A DNA stretch of 10,656 nt, from positions 1 to 10,656 of the forward strand of contig CAYWIM010000118.1 in NCBI GenBank assembly GCA_964458325.1, written 5' to 3'. This document shows, piece by piece, positions 1 to 7,095 of this stretch (position 1 is its first letter; each line of letters opens with the position of its first letter). The translations under genes were made by a program, and so were the position numbers. The notes under the pieces were generated by a model. It worked only from the letters and a program-made list of their open reading frames with translations. It had not been told where the DNA came from and did not search any database. This DNA comes from JAGMXM01 sp964458325 (lineage in GTDB: Bacteria; Verrucomicrobiota; Verrucomicrobiia; Limisphaerales; UBA1319).

Positions 1-123
1 GTGACTCGGCATGCCGTGTGGAAGCGGCTGCCCAGCACGTCCTCTGAAACCGATTCCTGAGTGTGTTACTTGGCTACCCGGCACGCCGCCGCTGCCTTGT
101 CTCTCGCAAGCCCGCTCTGGTTT

Positions 124-156
124 CCCTCCCCCCGCGAGGGACGAGCGGGGGGAGGG
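124..156. repeat. Perfect 12-bp inverted repeat (hairpin)
   Basis: The left arm CCCTCCCCCCGC (124-135) and right arm GCGGGGGGAGGG (145-156) are exact reverse complements around a 9-nt loop (136-144). No T tract follows on either strand, so it is not a classical intrinsic terminator. It could be a REP-type dispersed element, a folding roadblock between transcripts, or part of the preceding gene's 3' end. Confidence 0.6.
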
Positions 157-177
157 CCGAGTTAACGAGGCGGATAG

Positions 178-206
178 CTGACAGCATCCGCGGGTGATGG
201 TAGGAT
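178..206 (+). promoter_or_regulatory. Promoter candidate for the MBL hydrolase gene
   Basis: A -35-like CTGACA (178-183, five of six consensus bases) is followed after 17 bp by a -10-like TAGGAT (201-206, four of six). Only 6 nt separate the -10 from the ATG at 213, so transcription would begin at or near the start codon. The AGGA at 202-205 could serve as a Shine-Dalgarno only if transcription starts further upstream, because it lies inside the proposed -10. Confidence 0.4.
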
Positions 207-212
207 GATGGC

Positions 213-971
213 ATGAAACTGACTTTGATATTCCTGGGGATCATGCTTAGCCTGGCCTGGATCGTTGACGCGGCCGGACCCGATGCTCCCGCGCTCGAGG
301 GCGACCGAATCCCGACGCAAGCCGGCGACATTGTCCTGCGCCCCATCCAGCACGCGACCATGGCGCTCGGTTGGAACGATACCGTCATCTATATCGATCC
401 GGTGGGGGGCGAGTCCCGTTTCGCGGGTTTGCCGCGGCCGAGTCTGATTTTGCTGACCCATATCCACGGCGATCACCTCGATGCGAAAACCCTGTCGTCG
501 GTCATTCAACCGAAAACGCGGCTGGTGGCGCCGCCGGCGGTGGCCGAACAATTGCCCTCCCAATGGCGCGAAAGGACTGTAGTGCTCACCAACGGCGCCA
601 AAGCCGAAGTCGGAGGCATTGCCATCCAGGCGGTCGCCGCCTACAACCTCGATCCCGCCCGCACCCAATTCCACCCTCGAGGCCGCGGCAACGGGTATGT
701 CCTGACTCTGGGCGGCAAGAAGATCTACCTGAGCGGCGACACCGAAGATGTGCCGGAAATGCGCGCGCTCGAGGGGATCGACGTGGCGGTGGTGTGCATG
801 AACCTGCCGTACACCATGGACGTCGAGCAGGCCGCCCGCGCCGTCCGGGCATTCCGGCCGCGAATCGTCTATCCGTATCACTGCCGGGGCACCAATCTCG
901 AACGCTTCCGCCAGCTGCTCGATGGCGAAAAGGAGATCGAGGTCCGGATCCGAGATTGGTACGCGAAATAG
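213..971 (+). CDS. Exported metallo-beta-lactamase-fold hydrolase (UlaG-like, COG2220 type)
   Basis: The 252-residue protein starts with a Sec-type signal peptide (about 1-20, hydrophobic core LTLIFLGIMLSLAW, likely cleavage after VDA), so it probably acts outside the cytoplasm. The mature part is one metallo-beta-lactamase domain. The HxHxDH metal motif is THIHGDHLD at 82-90 (H83, H85, D87, H88). H154 (FHPRG), D176 (SGDTED) and H223 (YPYH) sit where further metal ligands are expected. The GYVLTLGGKKIYLSGDTEDVPEM stretch is typical of the UlaG-like Zn-dependent hydrolases, whose substrates range from lactones to phosphodiesters, so the substrate cannot be named. ATG 213 was chosen because the signal peptide begins there. 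Its TAG (969-971) directly abuts the stop of the convergent FAH gene. An unusual point is the export signal, since many relatives are cytoplasmic. Confidence 0.88.
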   Translation: MKLTLIFLGIMLSLAWIVDAAGPDAPALEGDRIPTQAGDIVLRPIQHATMALGWNDTVIYIDPVGGESRFAGLPRPSLILLTHIHGDHLDAKTLSSVIQPKTRLVAPPAVAEQLPSQWRERTVVLTNGAKAEVGGIAIQAVAAYNLDPARTQFHPRGRGNGYVLTLGGKKIYLSGDTEDVPEMRALEGIDVAVVCMNLPYTMDVEQAARAVRAFRPRIVYPYHCRGTNLERFRQLLDGEKEIEVRIRDWYAK

Positions 972-1844
972 TCAGATCGGGCCGTCGAGAGGAGCGATCT
1001 CGACCGGGTTTTCGAGAATCCCGATCGGGGGGCATTCGATCCGAACCCGGTCGCCGGATTCGAGGCTGAAATCGTCTGGCGGGACGATGCCGGTGCCGGT
1101 CAACAGGATCGCGCCCTGGGGAAACCGCTGGCACCGGAACAGCCAGCTCACCAGATCCTCGAAGGATCGAGTCATCCGGCTCAGGGGCGTTTCCCCCGCG
1201 AAAACGAGGCGGCCCTGGCGGTGGATCTCGAGCCGGATGATCCAGCTGCGGACCTCGGATTCGGCGGCGCCGGCAAGAACGGCCGGACCCAGCGCGCACG
1301 AGCGATCGTAGATTTTGGCCTGAGGAAGGTAGAGCAGGTTCTCGCCCTCGATGTCGCGCGCGCTGACGTCGTTGCCGAGCGTGCATCCCACGATCCGGCG
1401 GTCCGGCGCGATGACGAGGGCCAGCTCGGGCTCGGGCACCGACCACTTCGAATCGGCGCGGATGGCGATGGCGTCCCCGGGACCGACGACCTTTTCAGGG
1501 AGCGCCTTGAAAAACAGCTCCGGGCGGGGCGCGGCGTAAACGCGGTCGTATGCGGTGGCGCTGGTGGCGGACTCGGCCATGCGCGCGGTGCGGCTTCGGG
1601 CATAAGTGACGCCCGCCGCCCACACCTCCTGCCGATCGACGGGGGCGATCAGCCGGGGCTCGAGAACCGGCTTGCCGGGCATGAACTTGCCGAGCCGAGC
1701 CGCCCAATCGGGATCCTCGAGCCAGGCATCGAGCGTCGAGGCCCCCACGCTTCCCAGGTCGGCCAGCCGCCCTTCATCGCAATACCATCCGACCCGAACC
1801 CGGGGGTCGGCGGCAGTGGTGAATCGGCAGAATCGCGCGATCAT
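972..1844 (-). CDS. FAH-superfamily protein, probable 2-keto-3-deoxy-pentonate dehydratase
   Basis: This cytoplasmic protein of 290 residues belongs to the fumarylacetoacetate hydrolase superfamily. The C-terminal catalytic domain spans about 70-285. Likely metal ligands are the ExE pair E138/E140 (VPEPELALV) and D159 (GNDVSARDIE). K177 (QAKIYD), the LTGTG turn (248-252) and the ESGD motif (262-265) complete the expected active site. E109 in RPELFFKA matches the position of another conserved glutamate. The length and layout resemble 2-keto-3-deoxy-D-arabinonate dehydratase of Sulfolobus (about 290 residues), which in that organism is also encoded beside a 2,5-dioxopentanoate dehydrogenase. 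The predicted reaction is dehydration of a 2-keto-3-deoxy-pentonate to alpha-ketoglutarate semialdehyde. Start 1844 is firm: its ATG overlaps the upstream TAA as TAATG and has a good Shine-Dalgarno. Other FAH activities (acylpyruvate hydrolase, HpcE-type isomerase) remain possible; the neighbour is the main reason for the narrower call. Confidence 0.7.
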   Translation of the reverse strand: MIARFCRFTTAADPRVRVGWYCDEGRLADLGSVGASTLDAWLEDPDWAARLGKFMPGKPVLEPRLIAPVDRQEVWAAGVTYARSRTARMAESATSATAYDRVYAAPRPELFFKALPEKVVGPGDAIAIRADSKWSVPEPELALVIAPDRRIVGCTLGNDVSARDIEGENLLYLPQAKIYDRSCALGPAVLAGAAESEVRSWIIRLEIHRQGRLVFAGETPLSRMTRSFEDLVSWLFRCQRFPQGAILLTGTGIVPPDDFSLESGDRVRIECPPIGILENPVEIAPLDGPI

Positions 1845-3313
1845 TAACGGCCCTCCGGGACCGAATAATCCAGATAGACGGTCTTCAGCCGGCTGTAGAA
1901 CTCGATCGCGCCCTGGCCCTGCTCGCGGAACGTGTCGGTGCTCGATTGCTTGACGCCCCCGAACGGCGCCTGCAGGGCAAGACCGGTCGAGATCTGGTTG
2001 ATCTTGACCACGCCGGCCTCGATCCGCTCGGCATACAGCATGGCCTTTCGAAGGTTGCGCGTGACAATGGACGCGGACAATCCCGTGTCCACGCCGTTGG
2101 CGATGGCCAGCGCCTCGTCGAAATCGCCTGCCGCGATGACCGCGATCACCGGACCGAACACTTCCTCCCGAGCGATGCGCTGCGCCGGCGTCACATCGCC
2201 GAGCACGGTCGGCGCCATGAAACAGCCGTGCTGGAGAGGGTCCTGGTCAAGCCGCTGGCCGCCTTGCAGGAGTCTGGCGCCCTGGGCCAAGGCATCCTCG
2301 ACATGACTCAGATCGCTGGCGAGCTGGGCGGGGCTGGCCGCGGGTCCCATCTGGACACCCGGCTCGATGCCCGGCCCAACCTTCAAAGCCCGGGCTCGGG
2401 CGACCAGCCTCTCGGTGAACGGTTCGAGGACAGCGCGCTCGACGATCACGCGGCTCGTGGCGGTGCAGGCCTGCCCGGTCAGCCCGAACCCCGCCCGAGC
2501 CGCAAGGTCCGCAGCCAAGTCCAGGTCGGCATCCGCCAGCACGATCGTTGGATTCTTGCTGCCCATCTCGAGCTGGGATCGAGCCATGCGCGGCGCCAGA
2601 TCGAGGTGGATCTGGCGGCCGACATCGTAGGAGCCGGTAAACGAAAGCGCCTGGACCGCCGAATGGCGGACGAGAGCGCCGCCAGCCGATCGACCGTCGC
2701 CGATCACCACGTTGAGGACGCCGCGGGGCAGGCCCGCCTCCTCGAGGCACCGGGCCAGCTCGATCACGGGGCCCGGCACGGACGACGCCGGCTTGATCAC
2801 CACGCTGTTGCCGCAGACCAGAGCGGGCGCCATCTTCCAGGCGGGGATGGCGATCGGGAAGTTCCACGGCGTGATGAGGCCGGCCACCCCCAGCGGCTGG
2901 CGGATGGTGTAGAGCAGGTTTTGCGGGAGGTCGTGCGGGATCGTCTGGCCGCCCAGCGTGTAGCTCAAACCGCCAAAGAACCGGAAGATGTCAATGGCGC
3001 GCTGGACCTCGCCGAGGCTTTCGGCCAGGGTTTTGCCTTCCTCGAGCGTGATGGCCTCCGCGACAGCCTGCTTGCGCTGCGCCAGGATGTTCGATGCCTG
3101 GCTCAAGAATCGCCCTCGAGCGACGGCGGTCAGGTCGCGCCAGCCCGGGAATGCCTCGGAGGCAGCCGCGATCGCCGCCTGTGCGTCGGCTTCACCGCTG
3201 CGCGGGTATTCTCCGATTTCCTGGCGGAGATCCGCCGGGTTTCGAGTGACATAAGTCGCTCGAGAAATGGCTGGCTGCCAGACCCCCGAAATGAAGTTGC
3301 ATCCTGTTTTCAT
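1844..3313 (-). CDS. Alpha-ketoglutaric semialdehyde dehydrogenase (ALDH superfamily)
   Basis: This is a 489-residue NAD(P)-dependent aldehyde dehydrogenase of the expected length. Visible are the oxyanion asparagine N151 (TPWNFP), cofactor lysine K174 (VIKPASS), the FTGSYDVG Rossmann motif (225-232), general-base glutamate E249 (LEMGSKNP), nucleophile C283 (GQACTATSR) and EEVFGPV (383-389). GQxCTATSRVIV and the C-terminal SSTDTFREQG are characteristic of alpha-ketoglutaric semialdehyde (2,5-dioxopentanoate) dehydrogenases rather than betaine or succinate semialdehyde types. The product would be alpha-ketoglutarate for the TCA cycle. The more common LEMGGKNP glycine is serine here. The frame stays open upstream to a possible start at 3487, but the extra 58 residues lack family similarity and would span the promoter, so ATG 3311-3313 is preferred. 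The gene is first in an operon with the FAH-family gene. No Shine-Dalgarno precedes the start. Confidence 0.85.
   Translation of the reverse strand: MKTGCNFISGVWQPAISRATYVTRNPADLRQEIGEYPRSGEADAQAAIAAASEAFPGWRDLTAVARGRFLSQASNILAQRKQAVAEAITLEEGKTLAESLGEVQRAIDIFRFFGGLSYTLGGQTIPHDLPQNLLYTIRQPLGVAGLITPWNFPIAIPAWKMAPALVCGNSVVIKPASSVPGPVIELARCLEEAGLPRGVLNVVIGDGRSAGGALVRHSAVQALSFTGSYDVGRQIHLDLAPRMARSQLEMGSKNPTIVLADADLDLAADLAARAGFGLTGQACTATSRVIVERAVLEPFTERLVARARALKVGPGIEPGVQMGPAASPAQLASDLSHVEDALAQGARLLQGGQRLDQDPLQHGCFMAPTVLGDVTPAQRIAREEVFGPVIAVIAAGDFDEALAIANGVDTGLSASIVTRNLRKAMLYAERIEAGVVKINQISTGLALQAPFGGVKQSSTDTFREQGQGAIEFYSRLKTVYLDYSVPEGR
1852..1856 (-). promoter_or_regulatory. Shine-Dalgarno of the FAH gene
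   Basis: The minus strand reads GGAGG ending 7 nt before the ATG at 1844. It lies inside the last codons of the aldehyde dehydrogenase gene, next to the TAATG stop/start overlap, and points to coupled translation. It is the clearest ribosome binding site in the window; most other starts have none. Confidence 0.75.
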
Positions 3314-3329
3314 GCCGTGACTGGCATCC

Positions 3330-3358
3330 AGTACGTCAGCCGGGCACGCGGATGTCAA
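3330..3358 (-). promoter_or_regulatory. Promoter candidate for the dehydrogenase/dehydratase operon
   Basis: The minus strand has a perfect -35 TTGACA (3353-3358) and, 17 bp on, a weak -10 CGTACT (3330-3335, three of six). A small inverted repeat, ACTGG-CAT-CCAGT on the plus strand (3320-3332), overlaps the -10 edge and could be an operator half, though 5-bp arms are weak evidence. The leader would be only about ten nt. The rest of the 170-bp gap (3359-3483) shows no gene or clear terminator. Confidence 0.4.
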
Positions 3359-3483
3359 CCTCGGGATAAGGGTCTGTGCATGGATAAGCTGTGGCATTTC
3401 CTCTTTCGCGACCGGCGCCAGCCAACGGGCCGATCCTGCGCGAATTCCTCGGCCCGCCTCAAGACGGGCAGTCGGAGATCCTA

Positions 3484-4026
3484 TCAATTCGCCATGAGTG
3501 TTCGATAGAAGCGCGCGGGATGGTTGCTGGCCGCGGTATCCGCGATTTCGTGGGAGACCGCCGGCAGGCTGTTGGTCGCGAGCGCCGTCCAGTCGGCGAG
3601 GTTCGTCGAAGCCTCGACGATGAAATCCACTCCCGGATCACCTGAGATCATCATCCGGAACTGGCCGTTGTCGCCGAAGCCCGCTGCGCTCATGGACGGC
3701 GGGGCGGGCGTGTTCACAGCCACCCAAAAGCTTCGAGCCGCGCTTAACATGGGACCGATGGATGTGACGGACAGCCGGGGCGCGTTTTCGGCAGCGCCTT
3801 CCCTGGCGCCGTAATAGACGAGGCCATCGGCGGTCGCATGGGTTGCATGCAGCCGCAGCGATAGCAGGCCGTCCGTCCAGAGGGCGTCCTCGGCGGGGCC
3901 TGGGACGGAGATCTGAATGGCGGCACCCTCTTCTGGCAGCCAGGTCGCCAGCACATCGGTGGATGGAGGCTTGTTCGCCCAGGAGAGCGCCGATTCCTGC
4001 CAGGCATCGTTCGCCACCAGACTCAA
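3484..4026 (-). pseudogene. Out-of-frame C-terminal remnant: half CBM96/DNRLRE-like domain plus C-terminal module
   Basis: This frame of 180 codons overlaps the end of the large secreted protein and lies in a different frame. Its first codon is TTG (4024-4026) with no ribosome binding site, and it begins mid-domain. Residues 1-88 (VANDAWQESALSWANKPP ... LVYYGAREG ... APRLSVT) match the second half of a CBM96/DNRLRE-type beta-sandwich domain; the first half is absent. Residues about 105-177 (FRMMISGDPG, EASTNLADW, ARFYR) are a module seen at the C-termini of secreted verrucomicrobial proteins. It has no signal peptide. The simplest reading is that it was once the C-terminus of the upstream protein and was cut off by an out-of-frame deletion near 4023-4030. 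A separate small gene is possible but unlikely. A misassembly would give the same picture. Confidence 0.7.
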
Positions 4027-7007
4027 GGAGTGATGGGGATGTCGGCAGGGGCGGCGAAGCGGGTATCATCGGTGGGGCTAATGATCTGGATGGCGGGCAA
4101 CTGGTCTAAAAAAAAACGGGATCGCAGGTAGTTCTCGACATCGATGCGTTCGAGCGGCGACAGCGCGCGCGCATAGACCAGCACCTCGGCGATGTCGCCC
4201 GGGAAATAGGTGCCCGATGCGCCGCAGCCCAGGCAGGGGGCATCGACCGTCGCGGCGATCGGCCCGAGCTTGCCCCCGGCGCTCAGGACGAGCTGGCCAT
4301 TCACATACAGCGAATCCGTCGCGCCATCATGGACGCCCGCCGTGATGCTGAATGCGTTGCCGATCGAAGATGGACGGGTGTATTTGAAAAGGTTGCCCGC
4401 TTGCGTGGTTCCGAATCGCATCACAACGCTGGTTTGGAACGGGCTGAGGTATGTCCAGCCCCACGACGCCGTCTCATTCCAGAAGATCGCGGCATGATTG
4501 CCCTGGTTGACGCCCGGATCGCGGCCGATCGAATTCGCCGAAACGAGCACGATGGTCAGCCCGGTCGATCCGTTGATCGGCAGGTTGAACTCGAGAGAGT
4601 CGTTGAGGCCATCGAAGCGGAGCGCCGGCTGGCCATTCAAGGCATTGGGCACAAGAGCCGGCTGGCTGGCGGCCGCCGGCTGGACAGCGTGACGGCCATA
4701 GCCGGATTGATCGGCCCATTCGGAGACTCCGGACCCATCGAGCGTGATCCCGGCATCGGCTTTCACCCAAAACGCCAGCCCGTGCGTAGGCACGGCGCCG
4801 CCAACGCCAGCCGTCAGCGTGTTCGTCGTCAGGACCGCGCTCAGCCCCGATGAGTTGGACGCCGCATCGTAGGCGCGCACGGAGTAGGCATAGGCGGCGC
4901 CCGCGGACAGCCCGGCATCCGTAAAGCTCGAAGACACCGACGTGCCGGCCTCGATGCCATTGCGATACACACGGTAGCCGGCAACCCCATTGTTGTCGGC
5001 CGAAGCGGACCATCGGAACGAGATGCTGCTCGGCGTCACGGCGGTCGCCTCGAGATTCGTCGGGACCGTTGGCGGCTGGGTGTCGAGCGTCGACTGATTT
5101 CCGCTGAGATCCTTGATCCGGATGTTCCGGAAGCGGGCGACGGCGCCTTGGGGCCACTCGGATGCCGCCTCATGCACCTGCAGCGCGATCATCCCCGTCG
5201 CCGGAAGCCGGAGCTGGGTGTCCTGATAATCCTGAATCCGAGTTCCGTTGATCCAGGTGATGATGCGTGGCGGATTGTTCGTCACCTGGACGCGGAAGGT
5301 GTTCCATCCGGCCGGATTCCAGATGCTCGGCCATTCGGCGGCGCTGAAGAACTGCGGCGCGCCCTGGATCGAGTTGGTTCCCGTCAGCGTAAAATCCCAC
5401 GCGCCGGTGTTGCCGATGCCCGAGAGGTAAATGCCGCCCATCGGATTGCCGATTTGATAGTCGATCGTGACCTGGTAGGCTTTGCCATCAGGGGTGGTTC
5501 GAGTGTAGAAGCCGGTATCCACACCCCAATCCGGCCACGCCTCGAACGTCGCTTCGAAATCGCCGAAGGATCGGTCGCTGAGGAGAAGGCCGCCGTTGCC
5601 GCTGCCAGGCGGGTTCTGCTGGGCGACAATGGCGCCGTCGACGACCTGCCAAAGCCCTCCCGCGCTGCGCCAGCCCGCAAGATCGGCGCCGCTGTCGAGA
5701 CGAACGATCGTGTCGTTCCGCCAATAATCCGCGTGATAGGTGGCGCCATCCTTGTTCCAGATCTTGCTGACGATGTCGATGTCGCCGTCGCCATCCACGT
5801 CGCCGATGGCTGCGTCATGCCACCCCGGATTGTTCTCGTGAATCACCTGCGGCGTGAAGACGAGCGGTTCGGGGCCCGAGTTGATCCACACAACGCCGCG
5901 CTCCTTGAGCCCGGCGGGTTTCATCGGCAGCTTGCCGCCGCCCATGGGGGCCGGATCCTCCTGCTCGCCCGCAAAGATATCGAGATCGCCATCGAGATCG
6001 AAATCCGCGACGCCCAGCGAATGAAACGAGCCGGTGCCGGGAACGCTCCCCGGCGAGGTCGGCGGATCGGGAAGCGCAAATCGTGTCCAGCGGGCTCCGG
6101 CGCCTTCGTTTCGCACCCAGAAAACGTGGCCGTAACCCGTGTCGCAGTCGCTGTAGACAATGTCCTGGTCCCCGTCTCGGTCCAGGTCCACCACCCAGCT
6201 CCGGATGCTGGCGCCGTAAGAGGCGTTCGGGATGGCCAGATGCGGCCACGAATGGCGAGCCCATGTCCCGACGCCATGGCCCGGATTGGCATACCAATCG
6301 CCGGCCAGCACCAGGTCGAGATCGCCGTCGTCGTCGATGTCCCCCGCCCCCCGAGGTGTCACGCCGCCGTGATGCCCGACATTCTGCGCGATAGTGACCG
6401 CCGCCAGCCCGAGAGCCGGATTGAACCAGCGCAGGGTGTTCCCATCGAACGTGACGATGTCCGGACGGCCATCGCCACTGATGTCGGCGTCGAGGATGTC
6501 GTGGCCGCTGCCCCCGAACGAGTTGGTCTTCCATTCGCCGTCGGGCTGCTGCCGGAGTGTGCCCGGGTTCTTGAACCACACGCCGCTGAACACCAGGTCG
6601 ACCCAGCCGTCCTGATCCACATCGAGCGCTGCGCCGCCCAGCGCCTGCGGTAGGCTCGCCGAATCGCTGACCAGATGCTGCACCCACGTCGAGTCCGTCC
6701 GCCGCTCATACCACCAGAAGCCGTGCACGTCCCGCCTCGATAATGCACAATCGAGATCGCCATCGCCATCCAGGTCCACCAGCGGCAGACCGCCCGTGCC
6801 CCACGAACTCCCAGGAAGCGGATTGCGGATCGTGAAATGCTGGAAGCGAACCCCTCCGCCGATGCCGCTCGCCGCGAGAGTTGTTGGCTCCGTCCTCGAA
6901 GCGTCCTGGGAAACCGGGACCGCCGGCTCGGCGCCGCCCGACGACCCAACAAGACCGGCCAAGATCAAGGCGAGACTCCCTGCCGAGAGAAAAGTGTCCT
7001 TCGTCAT
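4023..7007 (-). CDS. Large secreted FG-GAP/DUF1080/FN3/LamG-like protein, truncated at its C-terminus
   Basis: The 994-residue protein is exported and probably binds or acts on polysaccharide. In order: a Sec signal peptide (1-26, cleavage near GGA-EP); an FG-GAP/VCBS beta-propeller (about 70-425) with seven calcium-loop motifs starting at D78, D129, D175, D223, D274, D335 and D403; a DUF1080-type (3-keto-disaccharide hydrolase-like) LamG-fold domain (about 437-635, with GFYTRTTPDGKAYQVTID); FN3 (about 651-730); and a second LamG-like domain (about 742-971, FWVKADAG ... DIAEVLVYARALSPLE). The last 16 residues (979-994, IQIISPTDDTRFAAPADI) open an Ig-like domain that stops abruptly. Its continuation is missing, and the remnant after it lies in another frame, so this is probably a truncated version of a longer protein. 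It may still fold, because the main domains are complete. Substrate and activity are unknown. No Shine-Dalgarno precedes ATG 7005-7007. Confidence 0.85.
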   Translation of the reverse strand: MTKDTFLSAGSLALILAGLVGSSGGAEPAVPVSQDASRTEPTTLAASGIGGGVRFQHFTIRNPLPGSSWGTGGLPLVDLDGDGDLDCALSRRDVHGFWWYERRTDSTWVQHLVSDSASLPQALGGAALDVDQDGWVDLVFSGVWFKNPGTLRQQPDGEWKTNSFGGSGHDILDADISGDGRPDIVTFDGNTLRWFNPALGLAAVTIAQNVGHHGGVTPRGAGDIDDDGDLDLVLAGDWYANPGHGVGTWARHSWPHLAIPNASYGASIRSWVVDLDRDGDQDIVYSDCDTGYGHVFWVRNEGAGARWTRFALPDPPTSPGSVPGTGSFHSLGVADFDLDGDLDIFAGEQEDPAPMGGGKLPMKPAGLKERGVVWINSGPEPLVFTPQVIHENNPGWHDAAIGDVDGDGDIDIVSKIWNKDGATYHADYWRNDTIVRLDSGADLAGWRSAGGLWQVVDGAIVAQQNPPGSGNGGLLLSDRSFGDFEATFEAWPDWGVDTGFYTRTTPDGKAYQVTIDYQIGNPMGGIYLSGIGNTGAWDFTLTGTNSIQGAPQFFSAAEWPSIWNPAGWNTFRVQVTNNPPRIITWINGTRIQDYQDTQLRLPATGMIALQVHEAASEWPQGAVARFRNIRIKDLSGNQSTLDTQPPTVPTNLEATAVTPSSISFRWSASADNNGVAGYRVYRNGIEAGTSVSSSFTDAGLSAGAAYAYSVRAYDAASNSSGLSAVLTTNTLTAGVGGAVPTHGLAFWVKADAGITLDGSGVSEWADQSGYGRHAVQPAAASQPALVPNALNGQPALRFDGLNDSLEFNLPINGSTGLTIVLVSANSIGRDPGVNQGNHAAIFWNETASWGWTYLSPFQTSVVMRFGTTQAGNLFKYTRPSSIGNAFSITAGVHDGATDSLYVNGQLVLSAGGKLGPIAATVDAPCLGCGASGTYFPGDIAEVLVYARALSPLERIDVENYLRSRFFLDQLPAIQIISPTDDTRFAAPADIPITP

Positions 7008-7014
7008 GAACTAT

Positions 7015-7044
7015 ATCTTAATCGCAACCTCGCCGCGCCGACAA
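7015..7044 (-). promoter_or_regulatory. Promoter candidate for the large secreted protein gene
   Basis: The minus strand has TTGTCG (7039-7044, four of six) and, 18 bp on, TAAGAT (7015-7020, four of six), ending 7 nt before the ATG. This placement implies a leaderless or nearly leaderless transcript and fits the absence of a Shine-Dalgarno. Confidence 0.35.
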
Positions 7045-7057
7045 TGGTGGGTGCGAT

Positions 7058-7087
7058 AAAAAAACAGGAGGATCGGTCTCGCCGGAT
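7058..7087 (-). terminator. Weak intrinsic terminator candidate after vapC
   Basis: Just after the vapC stop the minus strand can form a short bulged stem (ATCCGG with CCGAT, at 7072-7087, 5-nt loop). A run of seven T (7058-7064) follows 7 nt later. The stem is short and the spacing to the T run is long, so termination would be partial at best. Confidence 0.25.
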
Positions 7088-7095
7088 GAGTCGTA

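Larger units (their letters stand above)
1..212. other. Left-end intergenic region, possible tail of an upstream gene
   Basis: No complete gene is visible. Frame +1 is open from the window edge to a TGA at 58-60 and would give a C-terminus of 19 residues (VTRHAVWKRLPSTSSETDS), but nothing identifies it and another plus frame is also open to base 45. I therefore do not call a partial CDS. The rest holds a strong hairpin at 124-156 and a promoter-like pair just before the next gene. Confidence 0.4.

Noticed and set aside
3314..3487. N-terminal extension of the aldehyde dehydrogenase to an ATG at 3487.
   Set aside because: The 58 extra residues show no ALDH or signal-peptide features and cover a TTGACA promoter candidate. 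The inner ATG gives the normal family length.
1946..3508. Long plus-strand open frame of 520 codons opposite the aldehyde dehydrogenase.
   Set aside because: It is antisense to a gene with all catalytic motifs. Its translation is arginine-, aspartate- and histidine-rich without domains, as expected for a high-GC shadow frame.
4020..4035. Programmed ribosomal frameshift joining the large protein to the following frame.
   Set aside because: The needed shift is -1, there is no slippery heptamer, and domain segments are missing on both sides. A shift alone would not restore a complete domain.
4108..4116. Run of nine A (nine T in the coding sense) near the end of the large secreted protein gene, a possible cause of the frame break.
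   Set aside because: The protein is family-like on both sides of the run (ENYLRSRFF before, LPAIQIISPTDD after) in the same frame, so no shift occurs there. The break lies about 85 bp further on.
5148..6653. Plus-strand open frame of 501 codons opposite the FG-GAP region.
   Set aside because: It is a shadow of the repeated D-G-D motifs, read as valine- and isoleucine-rich sequence. It has no plausible start context or domain.
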